Source: Shimia sp051201625 (GTDB lineage Bacteria; Pseudomonadota; Alphaproteobacteria; Rhodobacterales; Rhodobacteraceae). Taken from it: a stretch of DNA of 64,000 nucleotides. The notes beneath the pieces are model-generated. The model searched no databases. It saw only the letters and a program-made list of their open reading frames with translations, and was not told the origin of the DNA. Each line of letters opens with the position of its first letter. The first letter of the stretch is position 1. The stretch lies in contig NZ_CP179203.1 in the NCBI RefSeq assembly GCF_051201625.1, positions 1,054,001 to 1,118,000 on the forward strand, in the 5' to 3' direction. This document shows, one piece after another, positions 42,190-50,168 of the stretch. The translations under genes and the position numbers were made by a program.

Positions 42190-44739
42190 CTACGGCAAGA
42201 TGATTTTAAGTGCTAATTTGGTTTTGTGCCATCTTTTGGTGAAATCGGGGAGGATTTCAACCGTGGCATTCAAATTTGAGGCAGTGGCAGCCGCTTCAAT
42301 CTCATTCAGAGTCTTGCGTAGCGCGGTCGCGCCAAATACCGCCGCGCTACCAGCAGCTTTGTGGGAAGCGATTGCAATTTTGGGCAGGTCACCGTGAGTG
42401 ATGAGGTCAGACGAGAAGTTTTGTTCAAAACCATCCACCTCCTCAAGAAATCGCGAGAATAACTCGTGCAAAATTTTGGGTTTTAAGCTTTCGCGCGCTG
42501 TGTTGATGTGATCAAGGTCAATTAGAGTTGTTGTCGCGTCATTACTGTCTTTGGTTTTGAAATCGTCGTCATCAGTCGTCTGCTTGAGTGCTTCTCGCAA
42601 TGCATCCTTACTGAGCGGTTTATGTAAAAAAGTTCTAACGCCGGCGTTCTCGAATTTTTGCTGCTGGGAGGGCAAAACATTGGCTGATATAGCAATAATT
42701 TCGCTGTTTCTCGAGGCTCCATTCCCACTTCGAATTTGTCGCGCGGCTTCAAATCCGTCGATTACTGGCATTGAGATATCCATTAGTATGACATCAAACG
42801 TGCGCACTGCTGCAGCGTCGATGCCGGACTGTCCATCTTTAGCACAGGAAACCGAGTGTCCTTCGCGTTTCAGCATCGAAGCCGCAACTTCACGATTAAT
42901 TTCGTTATCTTCGACGAGAAGGATATCAAGTTGCCGCGGTGCCCGCTCGTCAGTAAGTTCAGGGAACTCCGCAATTGGCAATTTTGCGATGCGCGTTGGA
43001 ATGGAAAACCAAAAAACGCTTCCAATTCCCTCAACGCTTTCCGCCCCTATCTTCCCCCCAAGTGTGTCGATAATCCGGCGTGCAATACCAAGGCCTAAAC
43101 CTGAGCCGCCTGTGATACGTCCATACGACGTATCGCGCGTCACGTAGTCTTGAAAAACTGTTTCCAATTCTTGTTCGGAAATTCCTGGGCCCGTGTCACT
43201 TACACGCATGTCGAGCGTGTCGCTGTCTATTTTTTGTCCCGAGGCGTATTCAATCTCTATCATAACGCGGCCGTTTGGCGCAAATTTGACGGCATTGCTG
43301 AGCAGATTAAGCAGGACCTGCTCTAGAGCTTGTTTATTACTTTGAATCACGGCGACTGTTATACCAACCCATCGCCATTCAAGGGTCGTACCCTGGCTCT
43401 CGGCAAGGCTGCTTTGCCCTTTAATTACGTCTTGAATTAGATTTCCAATGTCGACTGGTTCGAGCGGGTATACCATTTTTCCTGCCTCAAAACGTCCCAA
43501 ATCTAAAACACCGTCAACATGCTGGGATAGGATCCTACCTGAAATCTGCATGTTTTGGATAAACTGTGTTTGCTCTTTGGTCAGCCCTGTGTCTTCAAGA
43601 AGTTCAAGGTTGCCAAGTAATCCGTTCAGTGGAGTGCGTATTTCGTGGCTCATTACTGTAAGGAAGTCGGCCTTTGCAGTCTCTCCAGCAAGCGCGCGAT
43701 CGCGGGCTTTAACAAGTTCATCTTCGTTCGCAACTCGTTTGGAGATGTCACGTATAAATGCCACAAACAATTTTTGACGGCCGACAAAAGTGACTTGTAT
43801 GGCGGCTTCAACTGGGAATTGTGTCTGATCCACACGCTTACCAGTGATTTGGATACGACCTTTACCAATAATATTATCTTGATCAGGCTGCGATGCTTCC
43901 AGGCTCGCTAAGTGTTCCTCTATGAACAAATCACCGATACGAAATTCGCAAACTTTATCGACTTCGATACCAAATATCTGTCGTGCAACGTGGTTACAAT
44001 CTAAGAGCTGACCAGACCTATTAGCGACGATAACCCCGTCTAAAGAGGTTTTAAGAATGATTTCCATTCGTTGGTTAGCTTGCTCGAGAGCGATGCCGCG
44101 CCTGTGTGTCTGCCTATAGGTTGACCAGACGATTATTACCAACCCGACTAAGGCAGTGAAAAGCATGATCGTCAAAATGGCCAGTCTTTTTAGCGTGCTA
44201 TCGACCGATTGTCGGCGCATGTCGGACTGCTGAGCCAAACTGCTAAGTGCGGTCACGGCAAGTTTTCGAACTTCGGGCCTGAGCTCCATAGCCTGCTGAT
44301 GTAGTTCTGTGAGATTGGACCGCAGGATCTTGTCAGAAGCGTCGATTAGCGGGGCTGCCTTATTCAAGAAAATCTGAATTGTCTTCCTGGACGTTGGAAC
44401 ACCCTCGATTTGAAAAACTTGGTCGTAAACTGGGGAGTTAGACAGTGTTTGGACGCGACCATAAAATATATCAAATTCCTGACGGACGCGCGCCAAAGCT
44501 TTGTTGTCTTGATTGCGGGCAATAGTAATTGCTTCTAAAAATTCCAACATCTCGACCTCAATTTGACTGACCGTCCATTGAATATTGTCAGAACTTGAGA
44601 TCCTCAAACGCTCGAGATTGGATCGAACTTCGAGTGAAACAGAAAAAATCATAATGAGCAGGAGCGATGCGATTGTGGCTAGAGAAAGGCCAAAACGATG
44701 ATCGCGATATATCCCGGTCAGTCCTTTAGAGATCGTCAT
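42190..44739 (-). CDS. Hybrid sensor histidine kinase (PAS-HisKA-HATPase-REC-Hpt)
   Basis: An 849-residue membrane kinase. In order: helix 1 (about 18-37), a periplasmic helical sensor domain (40-185), helix 2 (186-207), PAS (about 222-335), HisKA with His365 in 'VMSHEIRTPLNGLLG', HATPase with the N box near Asn483 ('LLSNAVKFAPN'), G1 'DTGPG' (516-520) and G2 'GSGLGLGIA', a receiver with Asp655 ('VILMDISMPVIDGFE'), and a C-terminal Hpt with His794 ('IASHKAAGSAAVFGA'). The layout resembles the TorS/ArcB class of phosphorelays. The likely final acceptor is the divergent LuxR-type regulator. It is preceded by the SUOX-fold gene in the same operon. Confidence 0.95.
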   Translation of the reverse strand: MTISKGLTGIYRDHRFGLSLATIASLLLIMIFSVSLEVRSNLERLRISSSDNIQWTVSQIEVEMLEFLEAITIARNQDNKALARVRQEFDIFYGRVQTLSNSPVYDQVFQIEGVPTSRKTIQIFLNKAAPLIDASDKILRSNLTELHQQAMELRPEVRKLAVTALSSLAQQSDMRRQSVDSTLKRLAILTIMLFTALVGLVIIVWSTYRQTHRRGIALEQANQRMEIILKTSLDGVIVANRSGQLLDCNHVARQIFGIEVDKVCEFRIGDLFIEEHLASLEASQPDQDNIIGKGRIQITGKRVDQTQFPVEAAIQVTFVGRQKLFVAFIRDISKRVANEDELVKARDRALAGETAKADFLTVMSHEIRTPLNGLLGNLELLEDTGLTKEQTQFIQNMQISGRILSQHVDGVLDLGRFEAGKMVYPLEPVDIGNLIQDVIKGQSSLAESQGTTLEWRWVGITVAVIQSNKQALEQVLLNLLSNAVKFAPNGRVMIEIEYASGQKIDSDTLDMRVSDTGPGISEQELETVFQDYVTRDTSYGRITGGSGLGLGIARRIIDTLGGKIGAESVEGIGSVFWFSIPTRIAKLPIAEFPELTDERAPRQLDILLVEDNEINREVAASMLKREGHSVSCAKDGQSGIDAAAVRTFDVILMDISMPVIDGFEAARQIRSGNGASRNSEIIAISANVLPSQQQKFENAGVRTFLHKPLSKDALREALKQTTDDDDFKTKDSNDATTTLIDLDHINTARESLKPKILHELFSRFLEEVDGFEQNFSSDLITHGDLPKIAIASHKAAGSAAVFGATALRKTLNEIEAAATASNLNATVEILPDFTKRWHKTKLALKIILP

Positions 44740-44785
44740 GGCAATACGTGATAAACTAGGGAATTTGAACGATACAATAAAGACA

Positions 44786-45313
44786 CTAGTCTATGACAAC
44801 GAGCCTGTCGAGTTGCCAGATACTCCGAGAGAAAATCAGATCTGATTGATAGTCGGGGGATGAGTCATAGGGGTAAACGATCCATAGTGGTCCTTTATCC
44901 CGGCGCGACATTGGCTCACCGTTTAGTTCGTACGCTATAATTGGAACGTTGTTGTCAAGTGATTCTAAGTCGAAATCAGTAAAGTAGTCGTTGATTGCCC
45001 AAGCCTCGACGGTTTTGCCAGATGTCCCGACGCTGTCAAGCAGTGCTGCCAGAGGCACACCAGTGAATTTTTGGCGTCCATTTGTCCAAACTGTTGCTGT
45101 TGAAAAGCTCACCAATGGCAGCGCGCGTAGCATTTCGATGTCAAACTTCGCGGTATTGTTCGAATTTGTGGTCTTTATTTTTCCTGACACAGTCAGGATG
45201 ACACTTCCGGTCGGCATGACCATGGTGCCATCTGCTGACGCGGTGTACGTGAGTGGTAGCAAAAGTCCAATTATTACGGCAAACATTACCCGTTTTAATT
45301 TCAATGTAAGCAA
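44786..45313 (-). CDS. Periplasmic oxidoreductase molybdopterin-binding-fold protein without cysteine
   Basis: A 175-residue exported protein. A signal peptide runs to about residue 27 ('FAVIIGLLLPLTYTASA'). The rest matches the sulfite-oxidase (SUOX) fold: 'KFTGVPLAALLDSVG', 'AINDYFTDFDLESL', 'VPIIAYELNGEPMSRRDKGP' and 'LWIVYPYDS'. The molybdenum-ligand cysteine of true SUOX enzymes is missing; the whole protein has no cysteine. I infer a binding or sensing role rather than catalysis. The gene ends 46 bases before the hybrid kinase, so it may present a ligand to the kinase's periplasmic domain, as TorT does for TorS. Confidence 0.82.
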   Translation of the reverse strand: MLTLKLKRVMFAVIIGLLLPLTYTASADGTMVMPTGSVILTVSGKIKTTNSNNTAKFDIEMLRALPLVSFSTATVWTNGRQKFTGVPLAALLDSVGTSGKTVEAWAINDYFTDFDLESLDNNVPIIAYELNGEPMSRRDKGPLWIVYPYDSSPDYQSDLIFSRSIWQLDRLVVID

Positions 45314-45674
45314 TGGACCCTCATATATGCTTTTGTTAATATGTCATAGCTTATGATTGCTGGGAACTGAACAAACGGATAAAAAAGTATCCGAAAGAAT
45401 AGGGACTTGTCTTTGTAATTATAAAAGCGGAGTTTAGTGAGAAAATAAATACCTTTCCAGACAATCAACATAGAAAAATAATAATTTATCCAATTCACTT
45501 CGTTCATTTATTTGATCTGCGCACAAAAGCTTTAGTTTAGATGCTGAGCTGGAGAATTACAGAGGATGGCACGCCGATTACCAGTAACCATAATCGAAAT
45601 TGCTCACAATTTTTACTGTGCGGCGCGTGCGTCAAAGGGTTGAAATCTCTGCAGTCACAAAAAAGGTTTATAAA
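45314..45674. other. Divergent promoter region between the SUOX-fold gene and the response regulator
   Basis: About 360 AT-rich bases with no supported gene. The promoters of the kinase operon and of the response regulator must lie here. I see no strong palindrome that could be named as the regulator's site. Confidence 0.5.
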
Positions 45675-46289
45675 TTGAAACTTCTGATTGCAGATGACCA
45701 TGATCTACTGCGCGATACCCTTGTGGCATTCATCCAAAACGAGAGCGATATTGAAACCAGCTCTTCACCGGATCTTATGGGAGCGCTCAAACTCATCGAA
45801 AATGAAGGCCCATTTGACTTGGTTATACTGGATTACAACATGCCAGGAATGAATGGACTAGATGGCCTGCGGTGGGTTTGTAACATGCCTGATGCGTTCA
45901 ATGTCGCTCTGTTATCTGGTGAGGCAAACCGCAAAATTGCAGAGGCCGCGCTGGAGGTTGGGGCGACGGGATTTATTCCCAAAACCCTGTCGTCAAAATC
46001 CTTGATTAATGCAATTAAATTTATGGCGACGGGAGAGCGATATTTGCCAATTGAGTTTTTGACCCAGGAACCAGCCGCAAAAGAGCACCCGTTTGCGCAG
46101 TCTTTGACGGAACGCGAGATGCAAGTGTTGAGTGGTCTTTCTGAGGGCAAGTCGAACAAAGAGATTGGGCGCGATCTTGGGTTGGCAGAGCCGACCATCA
46201 AACTTCATGTGAAAACGCTCTACCGAAAAATTGGTGTAGCCAACCGAACACAGGCGGCGCTCATAGCGCGTGAACAGGGGCTTTTCTAA
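45675..46289 (+). CDS. NarL/LuxR-type response regulator
   Basis: A two-domain regulator of about 204 residues. The receiver starts 'KLLIADDHDLLRDTL' and has the phosphorylatable Asp53 in 'LVILDYNMPGMNG'; the conserved Lys is in 'GFIPKTLSSKS'. The C-terminal LuxR helix-turn-helix is 'LTEREMQVLSGLSEGKSNKE' followed by 'LAEPTIKLHVKTLYRKIG'. I place the start at the TTG at 45675, directly before the receiver with AAAGG upstream; the frame extends to 45600 but without family similarity. It is divergent from the SUOX-fold/kinase operon and is the likely output of that phosphorelay. Confidence 0.9.
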   Translation: MKLLIADDHDLLRDTLVAFIQNESDIETSSSPDLMGALKLIENEGPFDLVILDYNMPGMNGLDGLRWVCNMPDAFNVALLSGEANRKIAEAALEVGATGFIPKTLSSKSLINAIKFMATGERYLPIEFLTQEPAAKEHPFAQSLTEREMQVLSGLSEGKSNKEIGRDLGLAEPTIKLHVKTLYRKIGVANRTQAALIAREQGLF

Positions 46290-46660
46290 TATTTATTAAT
46301 CCTTCAAATTTTCGCGTCACAGGTCTCGCGTTGTAGGCTCCTCCATTACCGCTTAGAACATATCAATTCGAGGCTTTGTATTTGTCTCTGAAATATAATG
46401 GGATGCAGATATTGGTCAGGAGTTCACTTGCGCTACGCTTTTGATTTAAGACGTCGGGAGTTTACCGGAAGGGGCAACTCATGCCAATATAAACGACCTT
46501 GATAGTTTAGTTACCACTAGTGCCGCGTTTGGGTCGGCGACAGTGGTGCTGGATTTACACACCGTTTGCTAATACTGGCATCTGAGCATGTAAGGTCTGG
46601 TGTTGGCGACTTTTTCTGAGTAGGACGGTGCGAGCGTGGGGGCGTTCGTCGGGGACTGTT
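46290..46660. other. Intergenic stretch without a supported gene
   Basis: About 370 bases between the response regulator and the LpxR-like gene. No coding frame, terminator or repeat stands out; the upstream part is AT-rich. Confidence 0.5.
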
Positions 46661-47578
46661 ATGATAGGTCGAATTGCTTCCTTTTGCTTTCTTGCAATAG
46701 CTATTTTATGCACTAGTGCCGCAGCTCAAGGGCGTGAAGCCCTTGGCTATGGTAGAATTATAGTGAATGATTTGTTTGGAGATGGTCGAGACCGTTGGCG
46801 AACGGGATCAATTTCTACAAGTCGAGTTCTCGGATTTGGTTGGAACGGAAGACTTCCGGAACATTTTGGAGAAATCATCGAGATCCGATATGGGGCTGAA
46901 ATTATCAGCCCACAAAAACTCAATTCGGCAGGATCTGGAGATCGACCTTTTGCTGGGGCTATGTCATGGGGATTACACACCCACTTTAGATTGAAGAACA
47001 CTGAGTTCAGTGTGGGTGGAGAGTTGGTTGCTATTGGTCCGATGACACAGCTCGATGAAGTACAAAAACTCCTTCATGAGTTGCTGGGCATTCCTAGCGC
47101 GTCTAACACGGTACTTGCGGCGCAGTTATCCAACCAATGGAGTGCGAGAGCCGTGGCTGAGGTTGGTCGCAATTTCTATTTAGGTAATAAAAGCCGGTTG
47201 CGACCATTTGCAGAGGCTCGCGCTGGTGACGAAAACTTACTGCGTACTGGCTTTGACTTTACTTTTGGAACGTTTGGTCAAGGTGAATTGCTTATTCGTG
47301 ACTGGGTTACCGGGCATCGCTACAGGGCCATCAAAAACCAGCAGCCGGGCTTAAGTTTTGTGTTAGGGGCGGATGTCGCAAAAGTTTTTGATAGTGTCTA
47401 TTTACCCAGCAGTCGGGGTTTGACGTTGACGAACGCCCGTAATCGCGTTCGAGCAGGATTGCACTGGCAACGAAAGAAATCACATTTTTTTTACGGCCTA
47501 ACTTGGCTTGACAAAGAATTTGTAGGCCAGAACCAGAGCCAAGTTGTGGGGGCTATTAGGCTCGATGTAAAATTCTGA
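46661..47578 (+). CDS. Lipid A deacylase LpxR family outer-membrane protein
   Basis: A 305-residue exported beta-barrel of the LpxR (DUF2219) family, which removes the 3'-O-acyloxyacyl group of lipid A in the outer membrane. A signal peptide ends near residue 23 ('LAIAILCTSAAAQG'). The active-site motif Asn36-Asp37 ('IIVNDLFGDGRDRWRTGS', with Ser50) is present, as is 'RPFAGAMSWGLHTH' with candidate catalytic histidines, and the protein ends in Phe, typical of outer-membrane barrels. The ATG at 46661 sits just before the signal peptide. It stands alone upstream of the Hint protein gene. Confidence 0.85.
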   Translation: MIGRIASFCFLAIAILCTSAAAQGREALGYGRIIVNDLFGDGRDRWRTGSISTSRVLGFGWNGRLPEHFGEIIEIRYGAEIISPQKLNSAGSGDRPFAGAMSWGLHTHFRLKNTEFSVGGELVAIGPMTQLDEVQKLLHELLGIPSASNTVLAAQLSNQWSARAVAEVGRNFYLGNKSRLRPFAEARAGDENLLRTGFDFTFGTFGQGELLIRDWVTGHRYRAIKNQQPGLSFVLGADVAKVFDSVYLPSSRGLTLTNARNRVRAGLHWQRKKSHFFYGLTWLDKEFVGQNQSQVVGAIRLDVKF

Positions 47579-47688
47579 GTCAAATTTACATCTTTTTATC
47601 TTTTTGACAAAACTTCGCTTTGAATTTTGATTCGCCTTCGATATCGTCAGGCTAATAAAAAAAATTTATATTGGCAGGTAATTAGGTA

Positions 47689-48738
47689 ATGAAAACGGGC
47701 TTTTGTGGCACGTTTGTCATCTCCTGGTCACAAACAGAAGTAGACGGTCTTGAGGACGCGCCGGAGCAAGCGTTGGAAACGGGCGTATCATGGAGCTGGA
47801 GTGGGGACGCTGTTCGTGTGGACGGTCCCAATGAGCTACTTAGGTTGGACCAAGGGGGAGAGGCGGCAAACATTCGTAAACGGGCGGCGCGCATGGTGCA
47901 TCGGTTGGTCGGAGTGGCTTTGAGTGAAACAGAAGATATCGACGAAACTGAGCCCCTTTTCGACGGAGGTTTTGTAGTTACTGATGGCGAAAGCAGCTTT
48001 GCTGCAACATTGATTGAAGTCTTGGACAATGCGCCCTTGTTAATGTTTTTAAATGAATTGCCACCAAAAAATAAGGCTTTATGGGTTGTGCACCACTCCA
48101 TGCAAAGTTTGGAAAACCGACGCTCAATGTCGGTGGAAACCGGTGTCATTTGTTTCACGCCAGAAACGGTAATCAAAACCCCAGATGGGTCGCGCCGCAT
48201 TGGTGATTTACGCGAAGGCGATAAGGTTCAAACAAAAGATAACGGCGCACAGGAAATTCAATGGGTTGGAAGCAGGCGGATGACGGGTGCCAGATTGTTT
48301 GCAATGCCCAAATTGCGACCAATTCGCATCCGTGCCGGAGCACTGGGTATTGAACGACCGGATGAGGAGTTATTGGTTTCACCAGAACATCGGATGTTGG
48401 CACGTGGCCGCGTAGCGCATGAGTTGTTTAATACGGCAGAAGTGATGGTTCGCGCAAAAGACCTAGTAAACGGCTCGACGATTTGTATTGACCAAGCGTT
48501 ACGTGAAGTGACTTACGTGCATTTACTGCTGCCGCGTCATGAAGTGATTTGGGCTAATGGCGTTGAAACGGAAAGCTTCCATCCTGCGAGTGCATCTTTA
48601 AATTCTCTGGATGCCGATGACCGGGCAGAGTTGCTTAAAATGCGACCTGAGTTAGAGCATGATCCACATCAGTATGGTCCATTTGCGCGTCGTATTCTCT
48701 CGGGGCCGGAGGCTGCGATTTGGATGCATGCGTCCTGA
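47689..48738 (+). CDS. Hint (hedgehog/intein) domain-containing protein
   Basis: A 349-residue protein with a C-terminal Hint domain starting at Cys155: 'CFTPETVIKTPDGSRRIGDL' is block A of the hedgehog/intein fold, followed by 'GDKVQT', 'SPEHRMLARG' (block B-like His) and the closing 'HEVIWANGVETESFHP' typical of the roseobacter Hint_2 group. The usual C-terminal His-Asn of inteins is absent, so only N-S acyl shift and cleavage before Cys155 seem possible, not splicing. The first 150 residues ('MKTGFCGTFVISWSQTEVDG...') are unfamiliar. No signal peptide is seen; related proteins often leave by type I secretion. Confidence 0.85.
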   Translation: MKTGFCGTFVISWSQTEVDGLEDAPEQALETGVSWSWSGDAVRVDGPNELLRLDQGGEAANIRKRAARMVHRLVGVALSETEDIDETEPLFDGGFVVTDGESSFAATLIEVLDNAPLLMFLNELPPKNKALWVVHHSMQSLENRRSMSVETGVICFTPETVIKTPDGSRRIGDLREGDKVQTKDNGAQEIQWVGSRRMTGARLFAMPKLRPIRIRAGALGIERPDEELLVSPEHRMLARGRVAHELFNTAEVMVRAKDLVNGSTICIDQALREVTYVHLLLPRHEVIWANGVETESFHPASASLNSLDADDRAELLKMRPELEHDPHQYGPFARRILSGPEAAIWMHAS

Positions 48739-48757
48739 TTTTCTACGGGAAAACCTT

Positions 48758-48925
48758 ATGGCAGACGCTATCTCTGCTGCCTCGCTTCACAAAGCCAAAT
48801 GTTCGCAGTTGGTCACTGCAGTTGGTCACTATGGGGACTTGCAAATCGACAAGCCAAACTCACTACTGTCAATGCTGGAAAAATTATTTTTACAAGGTCT
48901 CGAATGGATTGACAGCAGCAAATAA
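48758..48925 (+). CDS. Possible small protein downstream of the Hint gene
   Basis: A 55-residue frame from an ATG 20 bases after the Hint stop, with CGGGA about 7 bases upstream ('MADAISAASLHKAKCSQLV...LFLQGLEWIDSSK'). I do not recognise it. It is soluble and partly amphipathic. It could be a real small gene read with the Hint gene, or a chance frame. Confidence 0.3.
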   Translation: MADAISAASLHKAKCSQLVTAVGHYGDLQIDKPNSLLSMLEKLFLQGLEWIDSSK

Positions 48926-49068
48926 GTAGCCAAGTCAGCACGTGAAGTGGAGATTTGGTGACGAAAACATGTGGCCGTGGATCGCGGCCAGAGTTCTGGT
49001 GTTCATGCCGTCTGCCTGGCGAGGAGCATGCAGACTGAACGTCAAGTTCCGGCTTCGGCGTGTTTTGC

Positions 49069-49096
49069 TTGACACCTTAGGGGACTTCTATATACG
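49069..49096 (+). promoter_or_regulatory. Candidate sigma-70 promoter of rpsD
   Basis: TTGACA at 49069-49074 and TATACG at 49091-49096 are separated by 16 bases. The start would fall near 49103, giving a leader of about 110 bases before the rpsD GTG. The perfect -35 fits a ribosomal protein gene. Confidence 0.6.
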
Positions 49097-49102
49097 CCCG
49101 CC

Positions 49103-49212
49103 TACTGGTGTTGGTGGTCCCCGTGAGGGGAGGCCTGTCATGGGGTAACCCAAGAGGACAACGCCCTTCATAGTCGCTTTGAACAGCGTCGAGCAAAAGA
49201 AGGAGATCAGCC
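49103..49212 (+). promoter_or_regulatory. Structured 5' leader of rpsD (possible S4 autoregulatory element)
   Basis: The leader holds two hairpins with GNRA tetraloops: CCCC-GTGA-GGGG at 49119-49130 and TGGG-GTAA-CCCA at 49141-49152, the second inside an outer TGTC/GACA helix (49136-49139 with 49157-49160). AAGGAG at 49199-49204 is the ribosome site. S4 controls its own synthesis in other bacteria; whether this leader binds S4 is inferred from position and structure only. Confidence 0.45.
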
Positions 49213-49833
49213 GTGACGAAACGCACGTCTGCCAAGTACAAGATCGATCGCCGCATGGGCGAAAATATTTGGGGTCGCCCCAAATCGCCCGTCAACCGGC
49301 GTGATTATGGTCCCGGCCAGCATGGTCAGCGTCGGAAAGGTAAGCTATCCGACTTCGGTACGCAGTTGCGTGCTAAACAAAAGCTGAAAGGTTATTACGG
49401 CGACTTAACCGAGAAACAATTCCGTCGAATTTATGGTGAAGCTGAGCGTGTTAAAGGCGATACCGGTGAAAACCTGATAGGCCTTCTGGAGCGAAGACTG
49501 GATGCGGTTGTGTACCGCGCCAAGTTTGTGGCGACTGTTTTTGCAGCGCGCCAATTCGTGAACCATGGACACGTACGCGTAAACGGAAAAAAAGTGAACA
49601 TTCCATCGTATCGCGTGAAAGAAGGCGACGTGATTGAAGTTCGCGACAAGTCAAAGCAACTTGCCGTTCTTTTGGAAGCTGTTCAGCTGCCTGAGCGGGA
49701 CGTTCCTGACTATATCGACGCTGACCACAGTAAGATGTCAGCCACTTTTGTGAGGGCGCCAGGACTGTCCGATGTGCCGTATCCAGTTCTTATGGAACCG
49801 AACCTGGTCGTGGAATTTTACGCGAAAAACTAA
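49213..49833 (+). CDS. rpsD: 30S ribosomal protein S4
   Basis: A 206-residue primary 16S rRNA-binding protein that nucleates 30S assembly. It starts 'TKRTSAKYKIDRRMGENIWG' and has the alphaproteobacterial N-terminus without a zinc knuckle; the S4 RNA-binding domain is 'RLDAVVYRAKFVATVFAARQ' through 'HGHVRVNGKKVNIPSYRV'. The ending 'PNLVVEFYAKN' is typical. The start is a GTG 8 bases after AAGGAG. It is a single-gene unit with its own promoter and terminator, separate from the large ribosomal operons, as is normal in alphaproteobacteria. Confidence 0.98.
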   Translation: MTKRTSAKYKIDRRMGENIWGRPKSPVNRRDYGPGQHGQRRKGKLSDFGTQLRAKQKLKGYYGDLTEKQFRRIYGEAERVKGDTGENLIGLLERRLDAVVYRAKFVATVFAARQFVNHGHVRVNGKKVNIPSYRVKEGDVIEVRDKSKQLAVLLEAVQLPERDVPDYIDADHSKMSATFVRAPGLSDVPYPVLMEPNLVVEFYAKN

Positions 49834-49860
49834 TCCAGCGATCAACTCAGCTTGATTTCA

Positions 49861-49892
49861 AAGCCCGGCGCCGAGCAGCGCTGGGCTTTTTT
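49861..49892 (+). terminator. Rho-independent terminator after rpsD
   Basis: AAGCCCGGCGC pairs with GCGCTGGGCTT across a 6-base loop (one G-U pair), followed by a run of six T. It begins 27 bases after the rpsD stop. Confidence 0.92.
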
Positions 49893-50168
49893 ATAGCGGA
49901 TCACTACTCACTGCGGCCTCGCAATGAAAAGTTGTTTTTTTGCTGAATTTCTTTGTGTGGCGTTGTGATGTTTGCAAAACGCATCTGTTAGGCAAAACTG
50001 CTTTAAAGCTCTTGATGACACCGGTATTACCTTAATAAATCACCCAGATGTGGTTTTTGTGCCAGTATTTTGCTGCCATCGTATCCCTCCTGAAGGGAAT
50101 GGGCGAAAGCCTCTGGCATTGGGGATGTAGCAGGGCTAGACCCATTTGGTAGCAGGAGTTGTGTTGTG
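49893..50168. other. Intergenic stretch between rpsD terminator and hisC
   Basis: About 275 bases with no supported gene. It should carry the promoter of hisC-tyrA; no hexamer pair stands out clearly. CAGGAG at 50153-50158 is the hisC ribosome site. Confidence 0.5.
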
